Positions 7,502 to 16,332 are shown, counted from the stretch's first letter. The stretch is DNA of 64,000 nucleotides from CAYJBP01 sp964372025 (GCA_964372025.1 CAYJPF010000001.1:76307-140306), one strand, 5' to 3'. A program made the numbers and translations. Notes: generated by a model not told the origin, from the sequence alone.

Positions 7502-8308
7502 CTAATCCTCAAATCTGCTGATATCAAAAGGTTTTTTATCTGTTGATTTTATCATTTTGAAATAATCACTATCTATTACAATAGGAGTTTTGCTATTTCT
7601 CTCAGTCTCCCAAATGTTGCCATTAATCATCGAAACAGTTAGAAAAGGAGCATTATGGAATCCTCGAAGAACATTTGCTCCAAGTGGCTCTTCTCTAGCA
7701 ATGTATTTGCACCCATTCATCTTTAAGAATTTAAGGACAATTTTCTCTTTATCAGTTAATTTATATTTTTTAACATACTCTTCATCAAGCCATTCCGCCA
7801 AATCTTCACAATCATCAAGTTTCCCTAATGCACAATTTTCATGTCCATCAATTTCACTGCAATCTACTACAGCATCTGTTTCAATATCTATTCCAAAATT
7901 CTTAATCCCTTTATTGATAATAGCATCTGTTATTGCATCTTGATATTTATCTCTATTTGTCATATTTTTTACTAATTCCCATTCAGCCATACTGTGTTGA
8001 ACCCATTCTTCAAAAGTCTTGGTTATACTTCTTGATTTATAATCATCATCTATTAGCATTCCATTTTCAACTTCATAGATTTTGCCTGTTGTATAGAAAG
8101 AAAATCCACAACTATCTACACATCTCATTGCCCAACTACCTTTTACAATTTCCCACTTTGATGCTCTACCTCTAATAAAATCTTTAAAATCAATGAAAAT
8201 AACAGATTCTCCTTCATCGTCAATAATACAGCCATTCTCAACACTATATATTTTACCTTCAGTCCATTTATTTGGAACATATCCTCTATCTAAACATCTA
8301 ATTTTCAT
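7502..8308 (-). CDS. Protein with two N-terminal SH3-like repeats
   Basis: 268 residues; overlaps the stop of the upstream gene by 11 nt (RBS AAGGAG). Residues 1-56 (KIRCLDRGY...TEGKIYSVENG...KWEIVK) and 58-113 (AMRCVDSCG...TTGKIYEVENG...EWELVK) are two copies of a small beta-rich domain, like the SH3-type repeats common in phage accessory proteins. The C-terminal half (about 115-268) is unrecognised. Function unknown. Confidence 0.65.
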   Translation of the reverse strand: MKIRCLDRGYVPNKWTEGKIYSVENGCIIDDEGESVIFIDFKDFIRGRASKWEIVKGSWAMRCVDSCGFSFYTTGKIYEVENGMLIDDDYKSRSITKTFEEWVQHSMAEWELVKNMTNRDKYQDAITDAIINKGIKNFGIDIETDAVVDCSEIDGHENCALGKLDDCEDLAEWLDEEYVKKYKLTDKEKIVLKFLKMNGCKYIAREEPLGANVLRGFHNAPFLTVSMINGNIWETERNSKTPIVIDSDYFKMIKSTDKKPFDISRFED

Positions 8309-8588
8309 TTTTATTCTCCTTATCTACTAATTTAACTCCTGTAATTCTCAATCCTATCTCCATATGACAACGCTTTCCAAAGTTCCCATTTTCATACATT
8401 TTAGTCCTCTTAAAACTAGTTTCATCATATATTCCAGCACAATTCACTAGTCCATTTTTTTTAGGGAATTTGCAACAAAATACTTTTATAGCTTGAGATT
8501 CACTATCAGCTACAACCTCTACCCATCCATCTTGAAATGGCATATCTTTATTATTCCCAAATGTAAAATAATATCTTGTATTAAACAT
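8298..8588 (-). CDS. Unknown protein, 96 aa
   Basis: ATG after GAGGGATTAAA. A beta-rich small protein starting MFNTRYYFTFGNNKDMPFQD; no recognised domain. Confidence 0.6.
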   Translation of the reverse strand: MFNTRYYFTFGNNKDMPFQDGWVEVVADSESQAIKVFCCKFPKKNGLVNCAGIYDETSFKRTKMYENGNFGKRCHMEIGLRITGVKLVDKENKNEN

Positions 8589-8589
8589 T

Positions 8590-8895
8590 TTAATCCCTCT
8601 CTTTCTTCATCCATTTATCTACGCATATAACATCAAATTTACATATATCTCCAAAGCTATTTCCTGTGATATATACCTCATCCCACACATCACTTTTTAC
8701 AAATCTATCATATATCTCTCTAGCAACAATTTCTTCCTGTATTATATTCTTATTATCATCAACGTCTTTAACCAATACACTAGAGTATTTATTTATATAG
8801 TCTCTCCTAATGCAGACTACTTCATAGTAGTCTATCTTTTTTTCTGCATTTTTATCTGTATTTAACATACCTTTTATCTTATTTATTATATTCAT
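8590..8895 (-). CDS. Unknown protein, 101 aa
   Basis: The start is taken at the ATG at 8895 (MNIINKIKGML...), which has GAGGAGATGG at good spacing; the ATG three codons upstream lies inside that RBS. A charged soluble protein, no family recognised. Confidence 0.6.
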   Translation of the reverse strand: MNIINKIKGMLNTDKNAEKKIDYYEVVCIRRDYINKYSSVLVKDVDDNKNIIQEEIVAREIYDRFVKSDVWDEVYITGNSFGDICKFDVICVDKWMKKERD

Positions 8896-8919
8896 AATTA
8901 CCATCTCCTCTCTTATTCT

Positions 8920-9054
8920 CTAAAACATACTTTGTTCAAGTCTGATTTCTTTAAGTTTTTCCTCTTTTTCTTTCTTCTCTACAGTGTGCAATCCATTTAT
9001 GCACCCTCCAAAGAATGATACAACCAATGTTATTAGTATAACTTCATATGTCAT
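8920..9054 (-). CDS. Small membrane protein, 44 aa
   Basis: ATG at 9054 after GGAGGTAAATT. Reads MTYEVILITLVVSFFGGCIN then a charged KKEKEEKLKE helix. It has one N-terminal membrane segment; the Cys at its end is only weakly lipobox-like. First gene after the promoter at 9134-9162. Confidence 0.6.
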   Translation of the reverse strand: MTYEVILITLVVSFFGGCINGLHTVEKKEKEEKLKEIRLEQSMF

Positions 9055-9133
9055 TAATTTACCTCCCTGTTCGAAAATGCGATATATGCCTTATTGCATA
9101 TTTCTTAATCTCCCTTGCGTTTGATTATATCTT

Positions 9134-9162
9134 ATATTAACATACAATATCCCTATTGTCAA
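9134..9162 (-). promoter_or_regulatory. Promoter of the 9054-5071 operon
   Basis: TTGACA (9157-9162), 17 bp, TAATAT (9134-9139). The -10 is weaker than elsewhere. Confidence 0.65.
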
Positions 9163-9459
9163 TACTTATTTCACATATATATTTTTTAGCCATATTTTTC
9201 CATAGGTCGATGTTTTCTTAATAATAAAATATCTCCCTCTAAGGGGAGTTTTTCATAGTATTTTATTCATATATTAAAAGGTATTAAAATGAAAGCTATT
9301 TTGTATATACAAGTGTCTAAAATCTCTTTAAAAATATGCACTCGTACTTATATATTGTTTTATCTATTTTTTCTTTTATTTACTATTGTTTTTTAACATA
9401 TGTTAAATGACAAATATTAAGGTCGCTTAAGGTCGATTCAATGGTCGTTTAATTATCGT
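9163..9459. other. Intergenic control region with palindrome and short direct repeats
   Basis: About 300 bp without a gene. It holds a stem CTCCC/GGGAG with a plus-strand T-run (9233-9253), the perfect palindrome TTAACATATGTTAA (9393-9406), and three to four tandem units of about 10-11 bp based on GGTCGNTTNA (9421-9462), with one more GGTCGA at 9205-9210. It is probably a regulatory site for the promoter at 9134-9162. Confidence 0.45.
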
Positions 9460-9960
9460 TTATTTTGATTTATAATCATCTAAAAGAGCAGACATCTTCT
9501 TAATTATTTCATTAGCATCTTTATTTAGTGATTCTAATTTATTCATTGTGGATAGAATTTTATCTCTTTTGTTGTATTCATCTTCATCATCTTCATCATC
9601 ATCTATTTTAAGTACAAATTTTTTATTAAACCATTCTCTAAATGCCCTTATATCTTTGTAGCTTTCATATAATTCACATACATGCTTACCACAATCAATA
9701 GATTCTTCCTTCGTCATTTCTAAAAAGATGCAATCTTCACAAATAATCTCTTTGCACATTTCATCTGATTCCATACTTCCATTATTATCTTCTATATACT
9801 TTTTAACTAAACTTACAAACTCATCGTATTCTTTTGTAACATCTAATTTTCTTGCTTCATAATTTTCATCTTCAGAGCAATCATCATCTTTACTGAGTCT
9901 TTGTTTGAATTCTAACTTTCTCATTTTTAAATATTGATTATCTTTTAAAATTATTTCCAT
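9460..9960 (-). CDS. Unknown Cys-box acidic protein, 166 aa
   Basis: The start is taken at the ATG at 9960 after GAAAGGAGAG; an upstream start would overlap the previous gene. The central segment CKEIICEDCIFLE...CGKHVCELYE is a four- to five-Cys cluster, followed by a very acidic stretch (DDDEDDEDEY) and a C-terminal helix. It resembles the Cys clusters in the 10338-11255 protein. Function unknown. Confidence 0.65.
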   Translation of the reverse strand: MEIILKDNQYLKMRKLEFKQRLSKDDDCSEDENYEARKLDVTKEYDEFVSLVKKYIEDNNGSMESDEMCKEIICEDCIFLEMTKEESIDCGKHVCELYESYKDIRAFREWFNKKFVLKIDDDEDDEDEYNKRDKILSTMNKLESLNKDANEIIKKMSALLDDYKSK

Positions 9961-9961
9961 T

Positions 9962-10336
9962 TTACTCTCCTTTCTCAACGACATCTATAGCACATTCGCA
10001 AGTCTGCATAACGTCACTTAAAGCATACACTATATTTTTAATTTCTAAATCAGTATTTCTGCTTTTATCTATTAAAAAATTATGCACCAAATCTTCTATT
10101 TTGGAATTATCTTTACATTTATCATAATATTCTATATTGTATTTTAACATTATAGTGTTATCACAAGTCCATATTTTAATTTTATATGNNNNNNNNNNTT
10201 TATATGTATTAGATGGATCTAAAATCTGCAATTTGAAAGGACAACTATCATTCAATGTCATTATTTTATAACCATTTTCTTCAAATAAAACAATTAAATC
10301 TTCTAAATTTTCCTTAATTAAATTATATACTTCCAT
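9962..10336 (-). CDS. Unknown protein interrupted by an assembly gap
   Basis: The frame reads MEVYNLIKENLEDLIVLFEE... It stays open across ten Ns at 10189-10198, so about four residues are unknown and the true length of the gap is uncertain. A soluble protein with a Cys pair near the end. No family is recognised. Confidence 0.55.
   Translation of the reverse strand: MEVYNLIKENLEDLIVLFEENGYKIMTLNDSCPFKLQILDPSNTYKXXXXYKIKIWTCDNTIMLKYNIEYYDKCKDNSKIEDLVHNFLIDKSRNTDLEIKNIVYALSDVMQTCECAIDVVEKGE
10189..10198. other. Run of ten Ns (assembly gap)
   Basis: Ten undefined bases within the 9962-10336 gene. Ten is a common placeholder length, so the real gap may differ. Confidence 0.99.
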
Positions 10337-10337
10337 G

Positions 10338-11255
10338 TTATTCTCTTATACCAAATATAAATTCAAGAGCTTCATCATTTGTAAAGTAATTTGCAAATTC
10401 TTTTGCGTCATCATAGGATTTAAAAAACAATGTTCCAATTACAGCGATGCTTTTGCCCTCTATGTATATACCATTGGTTTTTGAACTATAATATAAATTA
10501 TATTTAAAAATATTACTGTTCTCCCACTCTTTTTTGGTGAATTTATAACTATACTTTTCAACAAGCTCATCATATTTTTCTTTTGTCATCTTTTCTCTTT
10601 TTGTATACACAGGGATATTTATAGGATTGCCATTAAGCCAAGCTATAACATCAATTATACATCCTGTTTCAATTGATTGGAAATATTTTGTATTTTTATT
10701 CCATGTCGCAACCCTTATTTTAGATTTATTTGGATAATTTTCTGCCACTATAAAATTACCATTTTCCGTAGGAGTTTCATTTTCTGTTTCAATCCATTTT
10801 GCCACATTATTTTCATTCACTTTTTTATTCTCCTCATCTATCCATTTTTGCAAAGTCAATATAAATTCTTTGTGATAACAATTTTTAATATTAGATACAT
10901 CAAAATCACCACAATCTTCACAAAATATACATTGATTACAATCTATTCTGTCTCCACATATTTCTCCTTCGAAATATCTGTTTAACTCCAATTCAAATTT
11001 TTCAAATGTCAATCTTGATGCAACTTCAAATATTATTTTAAGTGGTATAAATCCGCTTTTTTCAAAATTATGCTTAAAGAGCTCCAATACTACGATATTA
11101 TCATGCTTGGAAAATTTTATATTTCTTACATTTGTAATGTCTAAATATTCATTTTGATAAGAATGCTCAAATTCATATTCTTCTCCTACCTTATATTCCT
11201 CTTCAAAATCACTTGCAATACACTTTAAAATTATTTTATTTTTAATTGCTTCCAT
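10338..11255 (-). CDS. Multidomain Cys-box protein with DUF551-like segment
   Basis: 305 residues, start after ATAGAGGAG. The middle has a Cys cluster (CGDRIDCNQCIFCEDCG, about 102-118). It is followed by WIETENETPTENGNFIVAE...ATWN, which resembles the WIPVSERLPEEG...VTHW pattern of DUF551 phage proteins. The C-terminal third is unrecognised. It probably binds zinc; function unknown. Confidence 0.6.
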   Translation of the reverse strand: MEAIKNKIILKCIASDFEEEYKVGEEYEFEHSYQNEYLDITNVRNIKFSKHDNIVVLELFKHNFEKSGFIPLKIIFEVASRLTFEKFELELNRYFEGEICGDRIDCNQCIFCEDCGDFDVSNIKNCYHKEFILTLQKWIDEENKKVNENNVAKWIETENETPTENGNFIVAENYPNKSKIRVATWNKNTKYFQSIETGCIIDVIAWLNGNPINIPVYTKREKMTKEKYDELVEKYSYKFTKKEWENSNIFKYNLYYSSKTNGIYIEGKSIAVIGTLFFKSYDDAKEFANYFTNDEALEFIFGIRE

Positions 11256-11256
11256 A

Positions 11257-11610
11257 CTACTTCTCCTCTATCTCTCTAATTGTGTAGATATCACCATTAA
11301 CTTCTAACACTTTATATTTTTCAGTAAACTCTGCATAAGACACACTGTCTTCTATAATTACATCATAAATATTATGTTTATCAGTCAATGATTGAAATAT
11401 TGAAAATGTCGCAAATAAAATCCACAAGAACCAAATTATATTAAATACAATACCATATATCAATGGATTTCCATTATTAATATCTTTAACTGATTTCACA
11501 AGCCCGTTAATTAAAGCTATTATTACCATAGGCAATAAAATCATATATATAATTTGTAACATTCCAAACTCATCACCTACATATTGATTTAAAATTTTCA
11601 TTCCTTCCAT
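11257..11610 (-). CDS. Membrane protein, 117 aa, two TM segments
   Basis: ATG after GAAAGGAGAAATG. Hydrophobic segments at about 17-38 and 52-75, then a soluble tail (YTIREIEEK end). No family is recognised. One of several small membrane proteins in this operon. Confidence 0.6.
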   Translation of the reverse strand: MEGMKILNQYVGDEFGMLQIIYMILLPMVIIALINGLVKSVKDINNGNPLIYGIVFNIIWFLWILFATFSIFQSLTDKHNIYDVIIEDSVSYAEFTEKYKVLEVNGDIYTIREIEEK

Positions 11611-11624
11611 TTCATTTCTCCTTT

Positions 11625-11822
11625 CTATATTATAAATTTAAAAAATTCAGTCCACAAATACACTCCTAATCCTACAGCTATTACACAAGATAGCACTATG
11701 AGAATGCCAATAGGAATTAATATATATCCTTCATACGTATCCTTTATAATATTTAATATTACAAAAATTGGAGATACAGTCATAATAGCTATAACCATAA
11801 GTACAATAGCTTCAAAAATCAT
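11625..11822 (-). CDS. Small membrane protein, 65 aa, two TM segments
   Basis: ATG shortly after AGAGGTAT at the end of the upstream gene. Almost entirely hydrophobic, with two helices (about 2-25 and 33-60). Function unknown. Confidence 0.6.
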   Translation of the reverse strand: MIFEAIVLMVIAIMTVSPIFVILNIIKDTYEGYILIPIGILIVLSCVIAVGLGVYLWTEFFKFII

Positions 11823-11825
11823 AAT

Positions 11826-12392
11826 TTATATACCTCTTAAATCCTCTCTAATAGGTAAGTTTGCAATTCTATCGCATAATTCTAAAACTTTTTCTATCCC
11901 TATTTTCTCAATTATATCATATAATTTCCTAGATGGTTGAACCATAGGAACTTCATCATAGACTACGATTTCTCCCATAGTATCTATATCATTATCATCT
12001 ATCTCTATATCTACTCCAAAATCAAATATAGTATATAACGCATGAGGATAAAGACATTGTATTCCTACATAATTATCTTCATCAAATGCTTCTATTGATA
12101 ACATATTTTTTACTCCTGAAATTTCGCTCCAATCAAGAAAACATTCAACACAATATTGTCTACATTCATCACACGCAAAACAATATAATAGTGGGTCTAC
12201 ATTACATCGGTTACAATACAATCGTTTGACATCAACCATTGATATTGTTTTCAAAAATTCAATATCTTCATCATATTTTTCTTTTATAAATATTCTTATC
12301 CAATCCCACATATTTCTATGTTCTCGTATATATTCAAATCTTGTCATTTCCCACATATTTCTATGTTCTCGTCTATATTCAAATCTTGTCAT
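11826..12392 (-). CDS. REHR-type Cys-rich protein with duplicated N-terminus
   Basis: 188 residues after GAAAGGAG. The first 30 residues are a tandem repeat: MTRFEYRREHRNMWE then MTRFEYIREHRNMWD, encoded by two nearly identical 45-nt copies (12303-12347 and 12348-12392). A Cys cluster follows (CNRC, CFACDEC, CVEC, about 70-100). The C-terminal CDRIANL motif is shared with the 19206 and 29053 proteins, which also start near an EHR..W.WI segment. Probably a zinc-binding family specific to this phage group; function unknown. Confidence 0.65.
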   Translation of the reverse strand: MTRFEYRREHRNMWEMTRFEYIREHRNMWDWIRIFIKEKYDEDIEFLKTISMVDVKRLYCNRCNVDPLLYCFACDECRQYCVECFLDWSEISGVKNMLSIEAFDEDNYVGIQCLYPHALYTIFDFGVDIEIDDNDIDTMGEIVVYDEVPMVQPSRKLYDIIEKIGIEKVLELCDRIANLPIREDLRGI

Positions 12393-12411
12393 TTTAATTC
12401 TCCTTTCTTTA

Positions 12412-12777
12412 CTACATTAATCCTTTTATATATTTAATATATTCAACCTCTGGAACTACAATCCATTTAATTAGACTTGGTAGATTAAAGCAAATCAGTA
12501 TAATAGATATTATTACAATAATGAGTGTAAGATACTGAAATATTTCAATAATATCTCTACCTACATTCTTTTTCAATAGCACTATAAGAATAATTACTAT
12601 TATCAGTGTTAAAATGATAGGAACAACAACTCCTATAGAACTCATGATGATTTCATAAATCCTCAATCTTCCTAATATTTCCATAATAACTGGCATTACA
12701 TCTTCTGAAGCCCAATCTACTACTATACCAAATCTTTCTGCTAAATCATCTAATATTTTAATTATTCCGTCTGTCAT
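12412..12777 (-). CDS. Membrane protein, 121 aa, two TM segments
   Basis: ATG after GGAGGAAAATT. Polar N-terminal 35 residues, then two long hydrophobic segments (about 38-68 and 78-106). No family is recognised. Confidence 0.6.
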   Translation of the reverse strand: MTDGIIKILDDLAERFGIVVDWASEDVMPVIMEILGRLRIYEIIMSSIGVVVPIILTLIIVIILIVLLKKNVGRDIIEIFQYLTLIIVIISIILICFNLPSLIKWIVVPEVEYIKYIKGLM

Positions 12778-12778
12778 T

Positions 12779-13345
12779 TTAATTTTCCTCCTTTATTTTT
12801 CTTTTAGTTGATGCAAGAATACTATCTATGTTTATCGCACAATGCTTTAACCTATATTCACTTAGCATCTTATGTACACTATCTATACTTGCAAACATAT
12901 GAGTCTCCTCATATTGTCTTCTATCAAATTGCTCTATCAACATTTCTGCTATTTCTTTTGTTTGAGTGTGGCAAAGTATAATGTGTATTTCTCTGCCATA
13001 TCTTCGATATATTGTATAATCATTGTATTCTTCTGATTTTATTGTTTTTAATTCAAATTTCTTACAAATTGCTCTTTTCGCCTTTTCAATATCTTTATCA
13101 GAAAAATTTAAATTCTCCATCTCATTTGAGATTTTTTTTAAAAGATTCTTTTCACGCATCTTTGTTTGATGTCTTAAGTAAGATTCTACATTTGCCTCAT
13201 AGGTTTCTTGTCTTTTTATTGCACTTTCTTTTATATATGAACTATATCCTCCACATTTCCTCATCCATTCACTTCCATATTGACAATACCCAGTGTTTAG
13301 CTTGCGTTTACAATCAGGAACTATACATCTTATTTCACCTATCAT
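12779..13345 (-). CDS. Unknown protein, 188 aa
   Basis: ATG after GAGAGGTAAA. The N-terminus has Cys residues (CIVPDCKRKLNTGYCQYG), then a long basic helical region (about 40-100) and an alpha/beta C-terminus. First gene downstream of the terminator-promoter element at 13391-13429. Function unknown. Confidence 0.6.
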   Translation of the reverse strand: MIGEIRCIVPDCKRKLNTGYCQYGSEWMRKCGGYSSYIKESAIKRQETYEANVESYLRHQTKMREKNLLKKISNEMENLNFSDKDIEKAKRAICKKFELKTIKSEEYNDYTIYRRYGREIHIILCHTQTKEIAEMLIEQFDRRQYEETHMFASIDSVHKMLSEYRLKHCAINIDSILASTKRKIKEEN

Positions 13346-13390
13346 TTTACCTCTCCTCTCAACTCCTCAATTTCTTTAACTTATGTATTA

Positions 13391-13419
13391 AGTATATCAT
13401 AAAAAAAAGGTGTTGTCAA
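13391..13419 (-). promoter_or_regulatory. Promoter embedded in a terminator (copy 1)
   Basis: TTGACA (13414-13419) lies in the centre and 3' arm of the GGTGTTG/CAACACC hairpin; TATACT (13391-13396) is 17 bp downstream. Near-identical elements are at 20774 and 36997. Confidence 0.8.
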
Positions 13420-13429
13420 CACCTTTTTT
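13401..13429. terminator. Bidirectional terminator overlapping a promoter (copy 1)
   Basis: A-run, GGTGTTG (13409-13415), one base, CAACACC (13417-13423), T-run. The flanking A- and T-runs extend the pairing and allow termination in both directions. It follows the stop of the 13440-13655 gene. Confidence 0.8.
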
Positions 13430-13439
13430 AAAGTTTTTA

Positions 13440-13655
13440 TTATTTTAATAAAAAAAATTCTACTAACCATTGCAACACGATGAGTAAACCAATAAATAAA
13501 AATATCATCGTCAATATAAATAGTATCATTGCTGTAGCCTTAAGCTCCTTATCATAGTCATCCCCACCACAAATTACCTCTTTGTAAAGTATTATAGTAG
13601 TAATAATTAGTGCTATTGCCAACAGAAGAGTAAAAAATATATCTGTAACACACAT
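13440..13655 (-). CDS. Small membrane protein, 71 aa, two TM segments
   Basis: ATG after GGAGGTATAACGC. Hydrophobic segments at about 5-25 and 40-68. No family. Last gene of the operon before the terminator at 13401-13429. Confidence 0.6.
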   Translation of the reverse strand: MCVTDIFFTLLLAIALIITTIILYKEVICGGDDYDKELKATAMILFILTMIFLFIGLLIVLQWLVEFFLLK

Positions 13656-13679
13656 TGCGTTATACCTCCAAATTAGATG

Positions 13680-14183
13680 TTACACCTTATCTCTAAGATC
13701 AACTAATATTCCAAATTTTTCTTTAAATTCAATTAAATCGTCTATATAATATATTTCATCATTTTCAATAAATGTTAGAAAAAATTCACATATATTTATT
13801 TCAAAGTGCCTATTCAGTATATCTCGTGCAACTGAAAAATGGTTTTCTTCAGATAGTCTTTTCTTTGCATTGATATCTTTGTAAAATTTAATGTCACGAC
13901 ACCATCTTTCAGATTCTCTAATAACTGACATGTAATTATATCCTAGTGCTTTGAAAAATTTAAGCATACGCATAGCCGTATCATCAGAACATACGTCGTT
14001 AATATATCTATATTTGCACTCTCTAATATTTCGAACTATTTTGTAATCTATAAAACACCATCTATCTGCACACATAATATCATATATGTATAATTGATTG
14101 TTTGATACTTTATATATATATCCATTTATTCTAAACCACTCATTTTCCTCAACTTTGAATAATTCTGTTAATTTAATCTCCAT
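13680..14183 (-). CDS. Unknown protein, 167 aa
   Basis: ATG after AGGAGGAAT. A soluble, mixed-charge protein with many Tyr/Cys/Trp residues, no recognised domain. Directly follows the Thg1-like gene. Confidence 0.6.
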   Translation of the reverse strand: MEIKLTELFKVEENEWFRINGYIYKVSNNQLYIYDIMCADRWCFIDYKIVRNIRECKYRYINDVCSDDTAMRMLKFFKALGYNYMSVIRESERWCRDIKFYKDINAKKRLSEENHFSVARDILNRHFEINICEFFLTFIENDEIYYIDDLIEFKEKFGILVDLRDKV

Positions 14184-14184
14184 T

Positions 14185-14958
14185 TTATTCCTCCTCTTTA
14201 TATAGTATACAATTATTTACATAATCTCTATCTTGTGTAAGGATAGGCATATCATTATCAACAACCCATTTCCCATCTTTCTTTATACATGCAGACCCAC
14301 GTTTAAACCGTGTTTCCAGATTATTCCAATTAAAGTTTTGTTCAACTAACATTTTATTTTGCAAATCATTATTGGAAATTCCTTGTAATTCTTTGTGATT
14401 ATAGAATGATTGTCCACATGCTCTAATAGAGTTTCTCTCTGCATCCTTTTGTCTCCATATTATATTGTTGCAAACTTCTTCTTTAGACATATTGAAAGCC
14501 CTACAGTCAAACAAAGCACCTTGTTTGTTTCTATAATTACGAATCATATCATCAGTATATTTAGATCCATATTTATCAAACGTGAACTCACAAACATTTT
14601 TATAAAAGTCATTAAAATACAATGTTGCCATAGAAGCCCCAATGCTACATATTTTTTCTAATCTATAATCAAACCAACAATCAGTTTCTAAAGTTTGATA
14701 ATCTATTAAAACTATGGTTATTTCATCACTTTGAGTATATCCAAACACTGCTCCTTGCATATGTATGCATAATTTTGACATTGTTAATTCCATTGTTTTT
14801 GATAAGATTTCATCAAACGGTTTCACAAATCCTCTTGTGAAAGTGTGAAAAGACCTCCCATCAAATCTAAGAATAACTGGCATTCTTTTTATAAGTTTAT
14901 AACTAGAAACTTTCTCATATTCCTTCATTCTATTTCCTAAACTATCTTTATTATTCAT
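14185..14958 (-). CDS. Thg1-like tRNA 3'-5' polymerase
   Basis: 257 residues after GAGAAGAGG. RFDGRSF (31-37) and GYTQSDEI (73-80) are the metal-binding and nucleotide motifs of the Thg1 family, and the length suits a Thg1-like protein. Eukaryotic Thg1 adds G-1 to tRNA-His; bacterial and archaeal Thg1-like proteins repair 5'-truncated tRNAs by template-dependent 3'-5' addition. With the phage tRNAs at 46.3-46.9 kb, the CCA enzyme, PNK and RNA ligase, a tRNA repair role is likely but inferred. Confidence 0.9.
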   Translation of the reverse strand: MNNKDSLGNRMKEYEKVSSYKLIKRMPVILRFDGRSFHTFTRGFVKPFDEILSKTMELTMSKLCIHMQGAVFGYTQSDEITIVLIDYQTLETDCWFDYRLEKICSIGASMATLYFNDFYKNVCEFTFDKYGSKYTDDMIRNYRNKQGALFDCRAFNMSKEEVCNNIIWRQKDAERNSIRACGQSFYNHKELQGISNNDLQNKMLVEQNFNWNNLETRFKRGSACIKKDGKWVVDNDMPILTQDRDYVNNCILYKEEE

Positions 14959-14960
14959 TT

Positions 14961-15881
14961 TTATTCCTCTTCTCGTTCAAAATTAATTTTATCCACATCA
15001 AACATTTCATGTTTTATTCTTTGTCTATATTCTCTATTTGAAAGAGAATTTATTGAGTTATATAGCTTAATAGCTCCATCAACCATATTGTTTTCATTGA
15101 TGCTGTTAATAATTTCTAATTTGTCTTTTATTTTTCTTCTAAATATTCTAACTTGACTAATCTCTTTAGCAAATTTATATCCTTGACAAGCACTCATTTT
15201 TTCAGAATTAAATTCTATATCATGCAACCAATCCAATGTTTTCAAGTCACATGCTTTGAGCATCTTTTTCAATCCTTGTTTTTGATTTTTAATTTCAACT
15301 GTTATATCTTTTAATTCATCCAATATATCAAATAATCTAGTGTATATATCATCACTGTCATAATTTTCAAACTTAATATAATCAACAGAATTTAAATCTA
15401 ATTGTTCATCTGTTTGAGTAATTTCATTACTTGTTTGTGTAATTGATTCTGCATACTTATATATATACTTTGGTATCTCACTTTTATTCTCATTAACAAT
15501 AATCATATTGTCTAATATTATATCTTTCATTTTTGGAAATGTGACTAATGCAGTCATCTTTTTTCTTGATTTATCTATATCCTTCATTTTATACACACTG
15601 CCACAATTACTATCATTTAATAATTGCATACATTCATCTTTATTGCCAAAATAAACAGTTTGAATATCATCTTCATTATCAATGACAATATACATATATG
15701 CACTAGTATTATTGGCAATGCGAAACAAAGTATTGCTAGCTATATAATTGAATAATTCCTCATTTGTATTATATTCTAAAATTTTACTTTGAGACGGCGT
15801 TAATTTTGTATATCCTAATTGATTTTCAATTGTAGGTATAACCCCATATCTTACTTCTGAATTCCATAATAATTTTTTCAT
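14961..15881 (-). CDS. Unknown protein, 306 aa
   Basis: The start is chosen at the ATG at 15881, which has GGGAGGAATT at the right distance; a longer reading would translate that RBS. A soluble, helical, lysine- and asparagine-rich protein with no recognised domain. First gene after the promoter at 15926-15954, just upstream of the Thg1-like gene. Confidence 0.65.
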   Translation of the reverse strand: MKKLLWNSEVRYGVIPTIENQLGYTKLTPSQSKILEYNTNEELFNYIASNTLFRIANNTSAYMYIVIDNEDDIQTVYFGNKDECMQLLNDSNCGSVYKMKDIDKSRKKMTALVTFPKMKDIILDNMIIVNENKSEIPKYIYKYAESITQTSNEITQTDEQLDLNSVDYIKFENYDSDDIYTRLFDILDELKDITVEIKNQKQGLKKMLKACDLKTLDWLHDIEFNSEKMSACQGYKFAKEISQVRIFRRKIKDKLEIINSINENNMVDGAIKLYNSINSLSNREYRQRIKHEMFDVDKINFEREEE

Positions 15882-15925
15882 CTTAAATTCCTCCCTCAAT
15901 TTGTTTAAGCTCTAACTTTAAATCT

Positions 15926-15954
15926 ATAATATCATAAAGCTAGAGCTTTGTCAA
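15926..15954 (-). promoter_or_regulatory. Promoter of the 15881-13440 operon
   Basis: TTGACA (15949-15954), 17 bp, TATTAT (15926-15931). The -35 lies at the edge of an inverted repeat CAAGAGATT/AATCTCTTG (15952-15960 and 15987-15995). Confidence 0.8.
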
Positions 15955-15995
15955 GAGATTATTTAAAATAATTTAAAAAATTATTCAATCTCTTG
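15952..15995 (-). terminator. Inverted repeat ending the upstream operon and overlapping a -35 box
   Basis: A 9-bp inverted repeat around a T/A-rich loop. It overlaps the stop of the small 15981-16061 gene and the next promoter. The lack of a strong T-run makes termination uncertain. Confidence 0.4.
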
Positions 15996-16061
15996 ATTAC
16001 GTCTCTTTAATTGAGACTGTATTTGGTTGTATTGAAGAATATTTCTTTCAGCAACAGTCAC
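15981..16061 (-). CDS. Candidate 26-aa peptide
   Basis: GTG at 16061 preceded by GGGGGTGATT. Encodes a polar helical peptide (MTVAERNILQYNQIQSQLKR...). It fills an otherwise empty 180-bp gap. Expression is plausible from the RBS alone. Confidence 0.45.
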   Translation of the reverse strand: MTVAERNILQYNQIQSQLKRRNQEIE

Positions 16062-16083
16062 TTAAATCACCCCCTTTTAATGT

Positions 16084-16332
16084 TTAATATTTTTTAAAAA
16101 CAGTATCTTTTTCTAATTGCCATTCATCTATCAGTGCTTGCAATCTAACAATATTAATTCCTTTGTAGATATAGTCTTTGATCTTGTTATAAATATAATC
16201 TATCTCATTTATATCATCTGAGTAATATATATCTTTATCTCCATCCACCAGAACTGCAAAAGGAGAGTCCATTACGCTTCTCATTTGTAAATCTGTTATC
16301 AGTATTAGACTAGTACTTGTTTCAATATACAT
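16084..16332 (-). CDS. Unknown protein, 82 aa
   Basis: ATG after GGAGGTTTATTAG. A small alpha/beta protein (MYIETSTSLILITDLQMRSV...). No recognised domain. Confidence 0.6.
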   Translation of the reverse strand: MYIETSTSLILITDLQMRSVMDSPFAVLVDGDKDIYYSDDINEIDYIYNKIKDYIYKGINIVRLQALIDEWQLEKDTVFKKY

